Origin: FEN-1219 sp964503125
Lineage (GTDB): Bacteria; Pseudomonadota; Gammaproteobacteria; Steroidobacterales; Rariloculaceae
Direction: 5' to 3'
Assembly: GCA_964503125.1 (NCBI GenBank)
Contig: CAZCZE010000021.1
Location: 1 to 64,000, forward strand
DNA: 64,000 nucleotides
Shown here: positions 32,754-41,481 of the stretch, piece after piece
Numbering within the stretch: the first letter of the stretch is position 1
Layout of the letters: each line of letters starts with the position of its first letter
Notes under the pieces: generated by a model
The model's input: only the letters and a program-made list of their open reading frames with translations
What the model was told of the DNA's origin: nothing
Database searches by the model: none
Position numbers and translations under genes: made by a program

Positions 32754-33665
32754 CTAGGTCGACGACGACGCCGGGCGCGGCGACCAATCCCCGGGGCCGA
32801 AGAACTGCTCGATGAGCCCGCCCAAGCTCCCGCCGAACACTTCCTCCGCGGCCGATTCACCGCCGTCCCGGAACGACGCCCGGCGCGTGAACTCGATGAG
32901 CGCAGCGATGTCGTGGCCCAGCGCGCGCACGCAGTAGCGCGCGAGCTCGTAGCTCAGGCCGTTGCCTTCGTCGGTGCGGGCGAACGAGCGCCCGCTCCAG
33001 AATTCCTGAATGGTCTGCTCGTTCCAGAAGTCCTGGTGCTCCGTCATTCGCTCCGGGTCCATGCGCAACGGCCGGTTGCCGCAGATCTCGTTCTCGAATG
33101 TCACGGCAAACCCCTCGTTGAGCCAGAGCGGCAGCGGCAGGTTCCTCAGGTGACAGTGCGTGAGCTCGTGGGCGATGACGGCCTCGGTTTCGGGCAAATC
33201 GAAAAACGGGATGGCGACATGGCCGTATTCGGCGTTGAGGAAGACACCGCTGCTCAACGGGTGCTCGCCGTCGGGATAGAAGTAGGCGCTGTACTCGTAG
33301 TACGCCTCCTGGCTCGCGAACAGCATGACGACGCTCTTGCCGTGACCGCCATCCTCGACCGCGCTGTCCAGCCCGGCGCGAATCTGCTTCCAGGCGCGCT
33401 CGACGAAGCGCTCGACGAGCGCGGACACGCGCGTATCGAGCGGCGTCAGCACCAGGAAATTCGCGGTCTCCGCCACCCTGTACGGGGAGCCGAGATGCTC
33501 CGCCGTGACCTCGAGCCACGTGCGCGCGACGCGGCACCAGTGCTCGTGCGCCCCGGTCTGCGGCAAGCGCTCGACGAGCGCGTCGAGAGCCTGCCAATGG
33601 GGGCGCGGGAAACCCTCGAGCACGGGCATGTGGCGCGCGACGGACTCTCGATCGAGCACATCCAT
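32754..33665 (-). CDS. Gluzincin-like zinc metallopeptidase, cytoplasmic
   Basis: A 303-residue protein without a signal peptide. The zinc motif is AVIAHELTHCHL (HELTH), and WLNEGFAVTFEN 20 residues later supplies the third ligand Glu in the gluzincin pattern, as in M1-like or DUF-type MA peptidases. The N-terminal half is helical with an EHLGSPYRVAETANFLVLTP beginning, followed by ASQEAYYEYSAYFYP. No close named family is recognised. The ATG at 33665 was chosen because frame continuation upstream lies in the promoter of the divergent channel gene. Confidence 0.75.
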   Translation of the reverse strand: MDVLDRESVARHMPVLEGFPRPHWQALDALVERLPQTGAHEHWCRVARTWLEVTAEHLGSPYRVAETANFLVLTPLDTRVSALVERFVERAWKQIRAGLDSAVEDGGHGKSVVMLFASQEAYYEYSAYFYPDGEHPLSSGVFLNAEYGHVAIPFFDLPETEAVIAHELTHCHLRNLPLPLWLNEGFAVTFENEICGNRPLRMDPERMTEHQDFWNEQTIQEFWSGRSFARTDEGNGLSYELARYCVRALGHDIAALIEFTRRASFRDGGESAAEEVFGGSLGGLIEQFFGPGDWSPRPASSST

Positions 33666-33756
33666 TGGAGCACTCCCCGACGATTTCGCCCCAAATCGAA
33701 CACGGCGCCGCGGGTCCGATAGACTCGCCTTACATCCTAGCGAAAGGAACCGTGCA

Positions 33757-35064
33757 ATGGAGAGTCTATTCTCTGCGGAGCGTTGGCTGGCGGTGTGGAA
33801 CACCGCCGTCGACTGGCTGCTCGCGAACGTCCTCGTCGTCGACACCGGAACGCAACTCGCGCTCGTCGCATTCGCATTCGGCGTCGCGGCGCTCTCGGCC
33901 CGCCGCTTGCGGCCGGTGCTCGACCGCCTGAAAACCCACGCGATCCTGGGCCGCGGCGCACAACTGCTGGCGCAGCTGTTGCTCCCGCTCATCTGGCTCA
34001 TAGCGTTGTGGCTCGGTCTCTCCGCGGCCATCGCCATGGGCCAGCCTTCGGGCATCGTGAGCACCTTCGCGACGCTCGTGGCGGCGTGGATCGCCATCTA
34101 TTTGGCGTCGCAGCTCGTCAAGAACCCGATCTGGGCGAAGCTCTTCGCCTGGGTCGCGTGGTCGATCGCGGCCCTCAGCATCGTCGGGCTGCTCGACCCG
34201 GCCGTGGCGTTGCTCGACTCGGCCGCGATCCAGGGCGTCTCCGCCTATGACGTCATCAAATCCACGATCGCATTCGCTGTGCTGCTGTCGGTCGCGATGT
34301 ACTCCGCGGGATTGATCGAGTCGCGCATTCGCACGAGCAGCGCGTTGTCGCCCACGGTGCAGGTGCTATTCACGAAGTCGCTCAAGATCGTCCTCGTCTC
34401 GCTCGCGATCCTCATCGCGATCAACAGCGTCGGCATCGACCTCACGGCCCTGGCCGTCGTCGGCGGCGCGATCGGCCTCGGCATCGGGTTCGGCTTCCAG
34501 AGGACCATCAGCAATTTGGTCAGCGGCCTCATCCTGCTCATCGACGAGTCGATCAAACCGGGCGACATCATCTCCGTGTCGGGCACCTATGGCTGGGTCA
34601 CGACGCTCGGCGGCCGCTACGTCTCGGTCGTGACGCGCGACGGCGTCGAGCACTTGATCCCGAACGAGACGCTGATCTCCGAACGCGTGGAGAACTGGAC
34701 GCACACGCACAGCCGCACGCGGCTCAAGCTCGACGTCGGCGTGCACTTCGACTCGGACCTGCGGCGGGTGATCGGCCTCTGCGAGGAGGCGGCGCGCGAG
34801 ACCGAGCGCGTGCTCGCAGATCCCGAGCCGAGATGCCTGTTCATCGAGTTCGGCGACAGCGCGCTGAAGCTCCAGGTGCGTTTTTGGATCGCCGACGCGC
34901 AGAACGGCGTGCAGAACGTCAAGAGCGCCGTGCTGCTGCGCATCTGGGAGAAGTTCAAGGAGCACGCCGTCGAGGTGCCCTACCCGCAGCGCGACCTGCA
35001 CGTGCGCTCGCCGGGGCCGAGCCCGCTCCCGGCGCCCGAACGCACCGCCCAGCGCTCGGCGTAG
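33757..35064 (+). CDS. MscS-type mechanosensitive ion channel
   Basis: A 435-residue protein with about five hydrophobic segments before the pore helix (VVGGAIGLGIGFGFQRTIS) and then the beta domain LIDESIKPGDIISVSG. The C-terminal alpha/beta part includes RLKLDVGVHFDSDLRRVIG and a final KEHAVEVPYPQRDLHVRS. MscS channels open under membrane tension to save cells from osmotic downshock. The start has CGAAAGGA upstream. It is divergent from the peptidase gene. Confidence 0.92.
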   Translation: MESLFSAERWLAVWNTAVDWLLANVLVVDTGTQLALVAFAFGVAALSARRLRPVLDRLKTHAILGRGAQLLAQLLLPLIWLIALWLGLSAAIAMGQPSGIVSTFATLVAAWIAIYLASQLVKNPIWAKLFAWVAWSIAALSIVGLLDPAVALLDSAAIQGVSAYDVIKSTIAFAVLLSVAMYSAGLIESRIRTSSALSPTVQVLFTKSLKIVLVSLAILIAINSVGIDLTALAVVGGAIGLGIGFGFQRTISNLVSGLILLIDESIKPGDIISVSGTYGWVTTLGGRYVSVVTRDGVEHLIPNETLISERVENWTHTHSRTRLKLDVGVHFDSDLRRVIGLCEEAARETERVLADPEPRCLFIEFGDSALKLQVRFWIADAQNGVQNVKSAVLLRIWEKFKEHAVEVPYPQRDLHVRSPGPSPLPAPERTAQRSA

Positions 35065-35271
35065 GAGCTCGACGCGGAGCGACACGAGGAGTTGTTGGCC
35101 AAGCTCGACGCGGACGAGGAAGGCCGTGCTGCGGCGAGCGGCCGAAGAGTACCAGACGTGATTCTTGCGATCGATCAATCCAGGTTGCTGTCGTTCGTGG
35201 GTTCGCTGAGCGCAGCGCAGATGCGGCAGGTGTGCCGCGCGTTGGCGATCGCGGCGGGATGCGCGGATTGA
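35065..35271 (+). pseudogene. MazF/PemK-like toxin remnant
   Basis: Directly after the channel gene's TAG, in the same frame, translation continues for 68 codons without a good start: first a charged stretch (HEELLAKLDADEEG), then from 35158 VILAIDQSRLLSFVGSLSAAQ followed by a final helix, ending TGA at 35271. The last 37 residues resemble the C-terminal end of MazF endoribonucleases (a D-Q-x-R-x-L...G-x-L pattern and terminal ALAI..G helix). The N-terminal catalytic part is missing and no antitoxin is seen. Confidence 0.45.
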
Positions 35272-35286
35272 AGGCTGCCTAGAGAG

Positions 35287-36993
35287 TCACGCCGCTATCG
35301 TCGACCAGCTCGCGATCACGCGCTCGGCCGTGCGCCAGGCGAGCGCCTGGGCCGTGAGCGTCGGATTGCGCGCGCCGCTCGTGCCCATCACGGACGCGCC
35401 GAGCACGCCCAAGTTCGGCACCTCGTGACAGAAGCCCCAGCGGTCGACGACGTTGCTCTCGGGGTTGTCGCCCATGCGCGTGCCCCCGTACGCGTGCGTC
35501 GAGACACCCATCGTGCCTATGGCCAAGCGCACCGTCGCGATCGCGCCCGCTTCGAGGAACCACTGTTCCATCTTGTCCTGGATGAAAGCGGCGACGCGTT
35601 TCTCGTTTTCTTGGTGATCGGCCGTGATGCGCACGACGGGGTCGCCGAGCGGATCCTTCACCGTAGGGTGCAGATCGAGGTAGTTCACCTCGTACGGCAG
35701 CGTCGTCTTCTGCAAGTACGAGTTGACCCAACGGTCGGCGTTCTCCATGACGAACGCCTTCCACTGCGAACCCCAACGCGGCGCGCGGTCGAACGTCGGC
35801 ATGCTCGCGGCCGCGATCGGCCGTTGGTCGGAGTACACCCAGAGATTGCCGCCGCCGACGAAGTCGAGACCCGCGTGGTCGAAGTTGTCGTCGGCAAAAT
35901 CGTCGATCGCGACGCCTTGCGCCGGGAGCCCGTACCAACGGTTGAGCTTGTGCGGAAACAACGCGAGCACGCCGCCGGCCTGGTTGTGCGTGAAGTAGTG
36001 GCGGCCCACCTGGCCGCGATTGTTTGCGAGCCCGCGCCTAAAAGCGCGCGACGTCGAGAGCAGCAACAACCGTGTGTTCTCGTACGTGTAGCCCGCGAGC
36101 AGCACGACCGACGCCGGCTGAATGTAGGTCTCGCCTTCCTTCAGATACTGCACGCCCGACGCGCGCCCTTCCCCATCGACGTCGATGCGCGTGACGTGTG
36201 CCTCGGTCACTACGCGCAAGTTGCCCGTCGCCTCCGCGCGCGGAATCGTCGTCACGGCCGTCGAGTTCTTCGCCGACACGTGGCAGCCGCCGCGATTGCA
36301 GAAGCCGTGATAGAGGCACGCGCTCCGGCCTTGATAGGTCTCGGAGTTGACAGCCGCGGGACCGGGGAACGGGTGCCAGCCGAGCCGCCGTGCCGCACCG
36401 CCCATGAGCTCCGTGAACTCCGTGCCGCGCAGCGGCGGCATCGGGTACGCCTGCTCGCGCGCGCCCTCGAAGATGTTGCCGCGGGGATCGATGGCGCCTT
36501 TGACGTTGCCGGCCTGCCCCGAGACGCCGAGCGCGCGCTCGACCTTGTCGTAGTAAGGCTCGAGCTCCGTAAGACCGAACGGCCAGTTTTCGACGGTCGA
36601 GCCCTTGGGGATGCGCGCCGCGCCGTAGCGCCGCGTGGTGTCGCTCACCACCTTGAAGTCCCAGGGGTTCAAGCGCCAGCTCTGCGCCCAGTAGTGCAAC
36701 GTCGTGCCGCCGATGCCGTTCATCATCGGGTGAATCGCGCCGCGCGGGTTGTCGGGCGCCGCGGCGTTCGGCCGGTGCACGGGCACCTCGCGATTGGCCT
36801 TCTGCGCAGCGTGAGGCCAACCGCGGAAATTGTTGCGCAGCTCGTCGGGCGCGAAGTCGCGCGGCGTAAGGCGCGTGCCGGCCTCGAGGCCGACGACCAT
36901 AAGCCCCGCGGCCGCGAGCGGCTCCACGGCCACGCCGCCGGCACCGCCGAGGCCGATGACGACCACGTCGGTCGGCGTAAGCCTAGTCGTCAT
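35287..36993 (-). CDS. GMC-family oxidoreductase, catalytic subunit
   Basis: A 568-residue flavoprotein. The FAD-binding start is VVVIGLGGAGGVAVEPLAAA, and the C-terminal GMC part has AYGGTRMGDNPESNVVDRWG with the catalytic His region before it. It belongs to the group of gluconate/fructose/sorbosone dehydrogenase large subunits that pair with a small subunit and a cytochrome. It overlaps the upstream subunit-3 gene by 11 bases; GGAAGGCGAG precedes the ATG. No cytochrome subunit is adjacent, so the electron acceptor is open. Confidence 0.9.
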   Translation of the reverse strand: MTTRLTPTDVVVIGLGGAGGVAVEPLAAAGLMVVGLEAGTRLTPRDFAPDELRNNFRGWPHAAQKANREVPVHRPNAAAPDNPRGAIHPMMNGIGGTTLHYWAQSWRLNPWDFKVVSDTTRRYGAARIPKGSTVENWPFGLTELEPYYDKVERALGVSGQAGNVKGAIDPRGNIFEGAREQAYPMPPLRGTEFTELMGGAARRLGWHPFPGPAAVNSETYQGRSACLYHGFCNRGGCHVSAKNSTAVTTIPRAEATGNLRVVTEAHVTRIDVDGEGRASGVQYLKEGETYIQPASVVLLAGYTYENTRLLLLSTSRAFRRGLANNRGQVGRHYFTHNQAGGVLALFPHKLNRWYGLPAQGVAIDDFADDNFDHAGLDFVGGGNLWVYSDQRPIAAASMPTFDRAPRWGSQWKAFVMENADRWVNSYLQKTTLPYEVNYLDLHPTVKDPLGDPVVRITADHQENEKRVAAFIQDKMEQWFLEAGAIATVRLAIGTMGVSTHAYGGTRMGDNPESNVVDRWGFCHEVPNLGVLGASVMGTSGARNPTLTAQALAWRTAERVIASWSTIAA

Positions 36994-37624
36994 CGCGCTC
37001 GCCTTCCGTCTCGTGCGCGTCGAACTGCGCGTGGTCGTAGGCGGAGCGGTAGTCGGGTGACGGCGCCGCGCTCATGCGCTGTTGCTCGGCCGTGACCGCG
37101 AGCGCGACCCCGGGATAGCCGAGCAGCTCCCAGCCGACGAAACCCTGATTGCCGCCGTAGTGCGGGTCGCCGAACGTGCCTTCGAACGTGTGGCCGAGCA
37201 CGAGGTCGAAGAACGCGGCCGACGACGGCGTGAAACCGGTCGCGCGGTTCTGCTCGAGGTCGGTGAGCACGGCGTCCTGCCGCTCGGGCGCGAGCGCGGC
37301 AAACCCGGCGCCCGCTGTTGCGCGCGCATAGGATTCGAGCGCTGCGAGGCCGGCGGCGTAGGCCGGCCGGTGCGCCCCAAGCGCGTCGCCGAGCGCGCCG
37401 TCGATGTAGCGTGCGGCGCCGGCCTCGAGCGCACCGGGCCCGTTCGCGTCGTTCGGGATGAGCCGCGCGACGACGGCCTCGAGCGTGGCGGCCTCGGCCG
37501 GCGACAGGTTGACGTACGGCGCAGCGCGCGCGGCCTGCGCGAGCGCTGCCGCCGGTATGACCGTGACGGCGCCGACCGCAGCGCTGCCGCGCAGCACGGC
37601 ACGGCGCGACCACCGCGGGCTCAT
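36983..37624 (-). CDS. Gluconate 2-dehydrogenase subunit 3-family protein, Tat-exported
   Basis: A 213-residue small subunit. It starts with a twin-arginine signal (SRRAVLRGSAAVGAV), which would export the folded GMC partner with it. The core fits gluconate_2-dh3: LEAVVARLIPNDANGPGALE, ARYIDGALGDALGAHRPAYA and the final FGDPHYGGNQGFVGWELLGY. The ATG overlaps the upstream stop as ATGA and the stop overlaps the GMC gene, so all three genes of this set are coupled. Confidence 0.9.
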   Translation of the reverse strand: MSPRWSRRAVLRGSAAVGAVTVIPAAALAQAARAAPYVNLSPAEAATLEAVVARLIPNDANGPGALEAGAARYIDGALGDALGAHRPAYAAGLAALESYARATAGAGFAALAPERQDAVLTDLEQNRATGFTPSSAAFFDLVLGHTFEGTFGDPHYGGNQGFVGWELLGYPGVALAVTAEQQRMSAAPSPDYRSAYDHAQFDAHETEGERDDD

Positions 37625-38313
37625 GGCGCGAGCTCGGGCGCCACGCCTTCGGGCAACGGGTGCTCGTCGACGTTGAGCAGCATCGACACGAGCCCGTAGT
37701 AGCCGAGCGTGAAGACGATCTCCGTGACGCCCTGCTCGCCGAACGCCGTTTTCGCGGCGGCGAACGTGGCATCGTCGACGCGCTGGGTCCCCAGCAGCGC
37801 GGAGCAGAAGTCGTAGAGGGCCGCCTCGGGCGCCGACAGCCCGCCCGGCCGTTCGCCGCGAGCGACGGCCGCGATGATCTTGGGGTCGAGCCCAGCCGCG
37901 AGAGCCGCGTTCTTGTGCGCGTTCCACTCGTAGTGCGTAGTCCAGTGGCGCGCCGACAGCAGAATCGCGAGCTCGCGCAACGCCGGCGGCAGCGACGAGC
38001 TGAAACGCACCTGCGCGCCGAGCTCCTGTGCGAGGTCGCCCATGACCGGCGAGCGCAGCATGACGTTGAACGGCCCGCTCATCGCCGTGCGCGGGCCGTC
38101 GAGCACGTGACGCGTCATGGTCTTCTGCGCCTCGGTCATCTCGGCCCACGTGAGCGCGCGGAAGCGGTTGCCGACGAGCTTGGGGTCGAGCGTGTCGGGC
38201 AGCGCGGCCGCGTCGGCCGCAGGCGGCGCCGCGCCCTGGGCCGCGAGATTCGCCGCCCCGACGATCGACAGCATCGATGACCCGAGCCAAACCGCGACGA
38301 ATCGAGCTTTCAT
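37621..38313 (-). CDS. Exported carboxymuconolactone-decarboxylase-like protein
   Basis: A 230-residue AhpD-fold protein with a signal peptide (VAVWLGSSMLSIVGAANLA). The core is LRELAILLSARHWTTHYEWN, EAALYDFCSALLGTQRVDD and VTEIVFTLGYYGLVSMLLN. It shares this pattern with the protein at 12783-13415 and likewise lacks the Cys-x-x-Cys pair. As the first gene of a CMD / subunit 3 / GMC operon it probably acts on the same substrate or product; that link is inferred from gene order only. Confidence 0.85.
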   Translation of the reverse strand: MKARFVAVWLGSSMLSIVGAANLAAQGAAPPAADAAALPDTLDPKLVGNRFRALTWAEMTEAQKTMTRHVLDGPRTAMSGPFNVMLRSPVMGDLAQELGAQVRFSSSLPPALRELAILLSARHWTTHYEWNAHKNAALAAGLDPKIIAAVARGERPGGLSAPEAALYDFCSALLGTQRVDDATFAAAKTAFGEQGVTEIVFTLGYYGLVSMLLNVDEHPLPEGVAPELAP

Positions 38314-38365
38314 GACCGCCCCCTTATGGCACCTGGTCCGCCGTGCGAGACGATACACCAGGCCC

Positions 38366-39451
38366 GTGTTGCAGCGTACAATCCCGGCCGCGAGCCCCAC
38401 GAATCACGAGGCTACCGCCATCGCCACCGAGCCCCTCAGCGAAACGCTGGTTCTGCCCGCCCGCTCGACGTTGTTCCATGTCATCGACCCGCGCGTGTTC
38501 GAGCGCCCGTTGCTCGACGAGCTCTGCGCGCTCGCGACCCGTGTGCGCCTGCTCGCCAAGTCCGACGAGGGCGCCCGTGCGCTGCGCGACCTGCTGCCGA
38601 CGCGCCGGGCCATGCTCTATTTCACGCAGCCCTCGACGCGGACGTTCCTGTCCTTCAACAACGCCTGCCACATCGTAGGCATGCGCACGAGCGAGATTCG
38701 CGACCCCTCGACGTCGTCGGAGGTGAAAGGCGAGAGCTTCGAGGACTCGATCCGCACGTTCAGCTCGTACGTCGACGTCATCGTCATGCGCACCAAGGAG
38801 TCGGGCCGAGCCGCGCAGGCCGCACGGCTCATGAACGGCATTCCACGCCCCGTGCCCGTCATCAATGCCGGCAGCGGCAGCGACCAGCACCCGACGCAAG
38901 CCCTGCTCGACATCTACACGTTGGCACGCAGCTTCGCAGCCAGCGGCGGCATCGACGGCAAGGTCATCGGCATGATGGGCGACTTGAAACGCGGCCGCAC
39001 CGTGCGCTCGCTCTGCTACCTCATGAAGAGCTACGTCGGCGTGCGGCTCGTGTTCATCGCGCCCGAGCACTTCGCCATGCAGGCCGACGTCAAGGCCTAC
39101 CTCGACCAGCACGACATTCGCTACAGCGAGACGACGAGCCTCGACGACGTGCTGCCGACGCTCGACGCGCTCTACGTGACGCGCATGCAAACCGAGTGGG
39201 ACACGGCCGGCGAATCGAGCGCGCTGGATCTGCGCCGCTTCAGCGTCGGCGAGCGCGAGCTCGCGCAGCTCAGGCGCGATGCGATCATCATGCACCCGCT
39301 GCCGCGCGGTCCCGAGATCGACCCCGTCGTCGACCAAGATCCACGAGCGATGTACTGGCGCCAGGAGCGCAACGGCATGTGGATGCGCGTCGCCGTGCTC
39401 ATCAAGATCTTCGCGGCCGAGAGCAGCGTGCTCGAGACCGAGCCGCGCTAA
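38366..39451 (+). CDS. Aspartate carbamoyltransferase-like enzyme
   Basis: A 361-residue transcarbamylase. The carbamoyl-phosphate loop reads FTQPSTRTFLSF, where STRTF replaces the usual STRTR. Other marks are SSEVKGESFEDSIRTFSSY, the DQHPTQALLDIYTLA region, DLKRGRTVRSLCYLMK and MHPLPRGPEID. These fit ATCase, first committed step of pyrimidine synthesis, better than ornithine transcarbamylase. The start is uncertain: GTG at 38366 was used, while an ATG at 38312 would overlap the divergent gene. No other pyr gene is adjacent. Confidence 0.85.
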   Translation: MLQRTIPAASPTNHEATAIATEPLSETLVLPARSTLFHVIDPRVFERPLLDELCALATRVRLLAKSDEGARALRDLLPTRRAMLYFTQPSTRTFLSFNNACHIVGMRTSEIRDPSTSSEVKGESFEDSIRTFSSYVDVIVMRTKESGRAAQAARLMNGIPRPVPVINAGSGSDQHPTQALLDIYTLARSFAASGGIDGKVIGMMGDLKRGRTVRSLCYLMKSYVGVRLVFIAPEHFAMQADVKAYLDQHDIRYSETTSLDDVLPTLDALYVTRMQTEWDTAGESSALDLRRFSVGERELAQLRRDAIIMHPLPRGPEIDPVVDQDPRAMYWRQERNGMWMRVAVLIKIFAAESSVLETEPR

Positions 39452-40455
39452 TCGCCGTCGCTCGCCGAGCCGGCGCTCTCTCGATAGGCGTCTGCCTCGC
39501 CGGGCCGGTCCTTGAACTTCCGGTGGGTCCAGAAATATTGCTCGGGACATTCGCGGATGAAGCTCTCGAGGACGGCGGTGAGCTTGAGAGTGTCGTCGAG
39601 GACGTCCTTGCTCGGGACATCGGGAGGCGGCGCCTGGAAGCGCAGTAGATAACCCGAGTCGTCCGGAAGCCTACGGAAGAACATCGGCACGATCGCCGCG
39701 CCGCTGAGCCGCGCAAGGCGGCTCGGCGCCGTGCTCGTCATGGCCGGATGCGAGAAGAACGGCACGAGCTCGCCACTGTCGATACGCGCCTGATCCGGCG
39801 CATAGAAAACAGCGGCGTTCTGCGCGAGCAAGGCCAGCATCTCGCGGATGCTATCGTTCGCAACCGAAACGTGGGCGTAGCCGGCGCGGCCGCGTCTCTG
39901 CAACGCGTTGAGCAGCGGATTACGCCGCCCGCGGAACATGAACGCATAGAGCGGCACCAGCGGCTTGACCATCGGCGCGCAAATCTCGAGCGTCGTGAAG
40001 TGCCCCAAGTACAACAGGACGCCTTTGCCCTTCGCGAGCGCGTCGTGCAGGTGCTCGACGCCTTCGATGCGAAACAAGTGCGCGCGCCGCTCTGCCGAGC
40101 CGTACCACGCGAACGCGAGCTCTGCGAAGAACGCGCCGACGTTCGCGAAGTGCCGCGCCATGATCGCGTTTATCTCGCGCGGGGCGAGCTCGGGGAAACA
40201 GAGCTCGAGATTGCGCTTCACGATACGGCGCCGGCGCCGCGACAGCGCGCCGGCGATGCGTCCCAGCACCTTGTGAAGCCGGATCGCCGTGCGCCACGGC
40301 AGAGCCGCCGTTGCGCGCAGCCAGAACGCGAACGCCCATACGGGCCAATACCGCGGCGAGCGGCAACGCGCAAACACGACCTCCGGCGGAGCGTTGAGCA
40401 GCTCCTGAACGTCGGCGCGCGTTCTGCGCGGCTGACTCGAAGGGGATACGGGCAC
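39448..40455 (-). CDS. LpxL/HtrB-family lysophospholipid acyltransferase
   Basis: A 335-residue acyltransferase, as in the late acylation of lipid A. The N-terminal hydrophobic segment is VWAFAFWLRATAALPW; the catalytic HX4E is LYLGHFTTLEICAPM; and FRGRRNPLLNALQRRGRAG and FYAPDQARIDSGELVPFF match the family. The C-terminus has PEQYFWTHRKFKDRP. The start is uncertain: GTG at 40455 was used because the frame upstream overlaps the PEBP gene. It ends with a 4-base convergent overlap with the carbamoyltransferase gene. Confidence 0.87.
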   Translation of the reverse strand: MPVSPSSQPRRTRADVQELLNAPPEVVFARCRSPRYWPVWAFAFWLRATAALPWRTAIRLHKVLGRIAGALSRRRRRIVKRNLELCFPELAPREINAIMARHFANVGAFFAELAFAWYGSAERRAHLFRIEGVEHLHDALAKGKGVLLYLGHFTTLEICAPMVKPLVPLYAFMFRGRRNPLLNALQRRGRAGYAHVSVANDSIREMLALLAQNAAVFYAPDQARIDSGELVPFFSHPAMTSTAPSRLARLSGAAIVPMFFRRLPDDSGYLLRFQAPPPDVPSKDVLDDTLKLTAVLESFIRECPEQYFWTHRKFKDRPGEADAYRESAGSASDGD

Positions 40456-40507
40456 CGGAACGTCGTGCTGGCGGGCGGCGCGCTCGCGCCGTCCGCCGGC
40501 CCTGCGG

Positions 40508-41086
40508 CTATTGCGGCGGCGGTGCGCTGCGGTAGCGCCCCACGTAGGCCGCCTTCGCAAAGATCTTGCCCGCCATCGCCGCGAGCAGCTCGTCGCGGCC
40601 CGCCGTGTTCGGCAAATCGAGGTTGGCGTTCAACGCGTAGAGCTCGAACACGTAATGGTGATAGCGCGGTCCCGGCGGCGCGCCCGGGCCGAAGTACGAG
40701 TTCTGGCCCGCGATGTTGCGGCCCGTCACCGAGCCCTCGGGCAAGCTGCCCTCGGGGATGCCTTTGGCCGTGGCCGGGATGTTCCAAGCGAGCCAGTGCA
40801 GCACGTCGTTGGTTCCGCCTTGGAGCGCGACGTCGAGGTCATGAAAAATGAGCGCGTAGCTCACGGTCGTGTCGGGCGCGTTCGAGAACGTGAAGCCGGG
40901 CTGCACGCCTTCGCGGCCCGCGTACTTCTGCGGCACGATGCCGCCGTCCTCGAACGCCGTGCTCTCCATGAGCAGCGGCGGTAGCCGGAACCCGCCGCCG
41001 CCTTGAGCGAGCGCCGGCGCGCCGGCGAGCGTTGCCAAGATCACGAGCGCGGTCGTCCCGCACACCTTAGTCAATTTCATCGTCAT
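40508..41086 (-). CDS. Exported PEBP (YbhB/YbcL, Raf-kinase-inhibitor-like) protein
   Basis: A 192-residue protein with a signal peptide (LVILATLAGAPALAQ). The phosphatidylethanolamine-binding fold is shown by FEDGGIVPQKYAGREGVQPG, SYALIFHDLDVA, VLHWLAWNIPATAKGIPEGS, and PGPRYHHYVFELYALNA. Bacterial members bind anionic ligands, but their role is unclear. AGGAGG upstream of the ATG makes the start secure. Confidence 0.9.
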   Translation of the reverse strand: MTMKLTKVCGTTALVILATLAGAPALAQGGGGFRLPPLLMESTAFEDGGIVPQKYAGREGVQPGFTFSNAPDTTVSYALIFHDLDVALQGGTNDVLHWLAWNIPATAKGIPEGSLPEGSVTGRNIAGQNSYFGPGAPPGPRYHHYVFELYALNANLDLPNTAGRDELLAAMAGKIFAKAAYVGRYRSAPPPQ

Positions 41087-41093
41087 GTTCCTC

Positions 41094-41459
41094 CTAGTAA
41101 TCGAATTCGTAACCGGCCGCGAGATGCAGACCGACCACCACGGCGGCTGCAATCCCCGCGATGAGCCCCGCGCGTTTCCCGCGCGAGGGCGCGGGCACCC
41201 GCAACTCCCAGACTTCGGCACGGCTCACATTGACGCGCTCGTCACGCAGCGTTTTGAGCTCGATCGCACTGTCGGTCAGCGCCACGACGTTGACGTCGTC
41301 GTGCCAACCGGTCGGCGTCAGCACCGACACACGGTCGCCGGGCTCGAGAGCCGCGACCGTGGCCGCTAGCTCAGGTGACTCGACCGGGCGCATCGTCGTG
41401 CAGCCGGTCGCCGCCCAGGCAGCGAAACACAGTAACGAGACGCGCAGAACACTCGGCAT
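41094..41459 (-). CDS. Small putative lipoprotein
   Basis: A 121-residue protein with a lipoprotein signal (VSLLCFAAWAATGC) and GAGGAG before the ATG. The mature part is a short beta domain (LEPGDRVSVLTPTGWHDDV and IELKTLRDERVNVSRAEVWE) like small barrels with an SH3-like look, and a C-terminal hydrophobic segment (AGLIAGIAAAVVVGLHLAAG). It lies seven bases before the PEBP gene on the same strand. Function unknown. Confidence 0.7.
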   Translation of the reverse strand: MPSVLRVSLLCFAAWAATGCTTMRPVESPELAATVAALEPGDRVSVLTPTGWHDDVNVVALTDSAIELKTLRDERVNVSRAEVWELRVPAPSRGKRAGLIAGIAAAVVVGLHLAAGYEFDY

Positions 41460-41481
41460 TGCCCGCTCCTCTGGCCCGACG

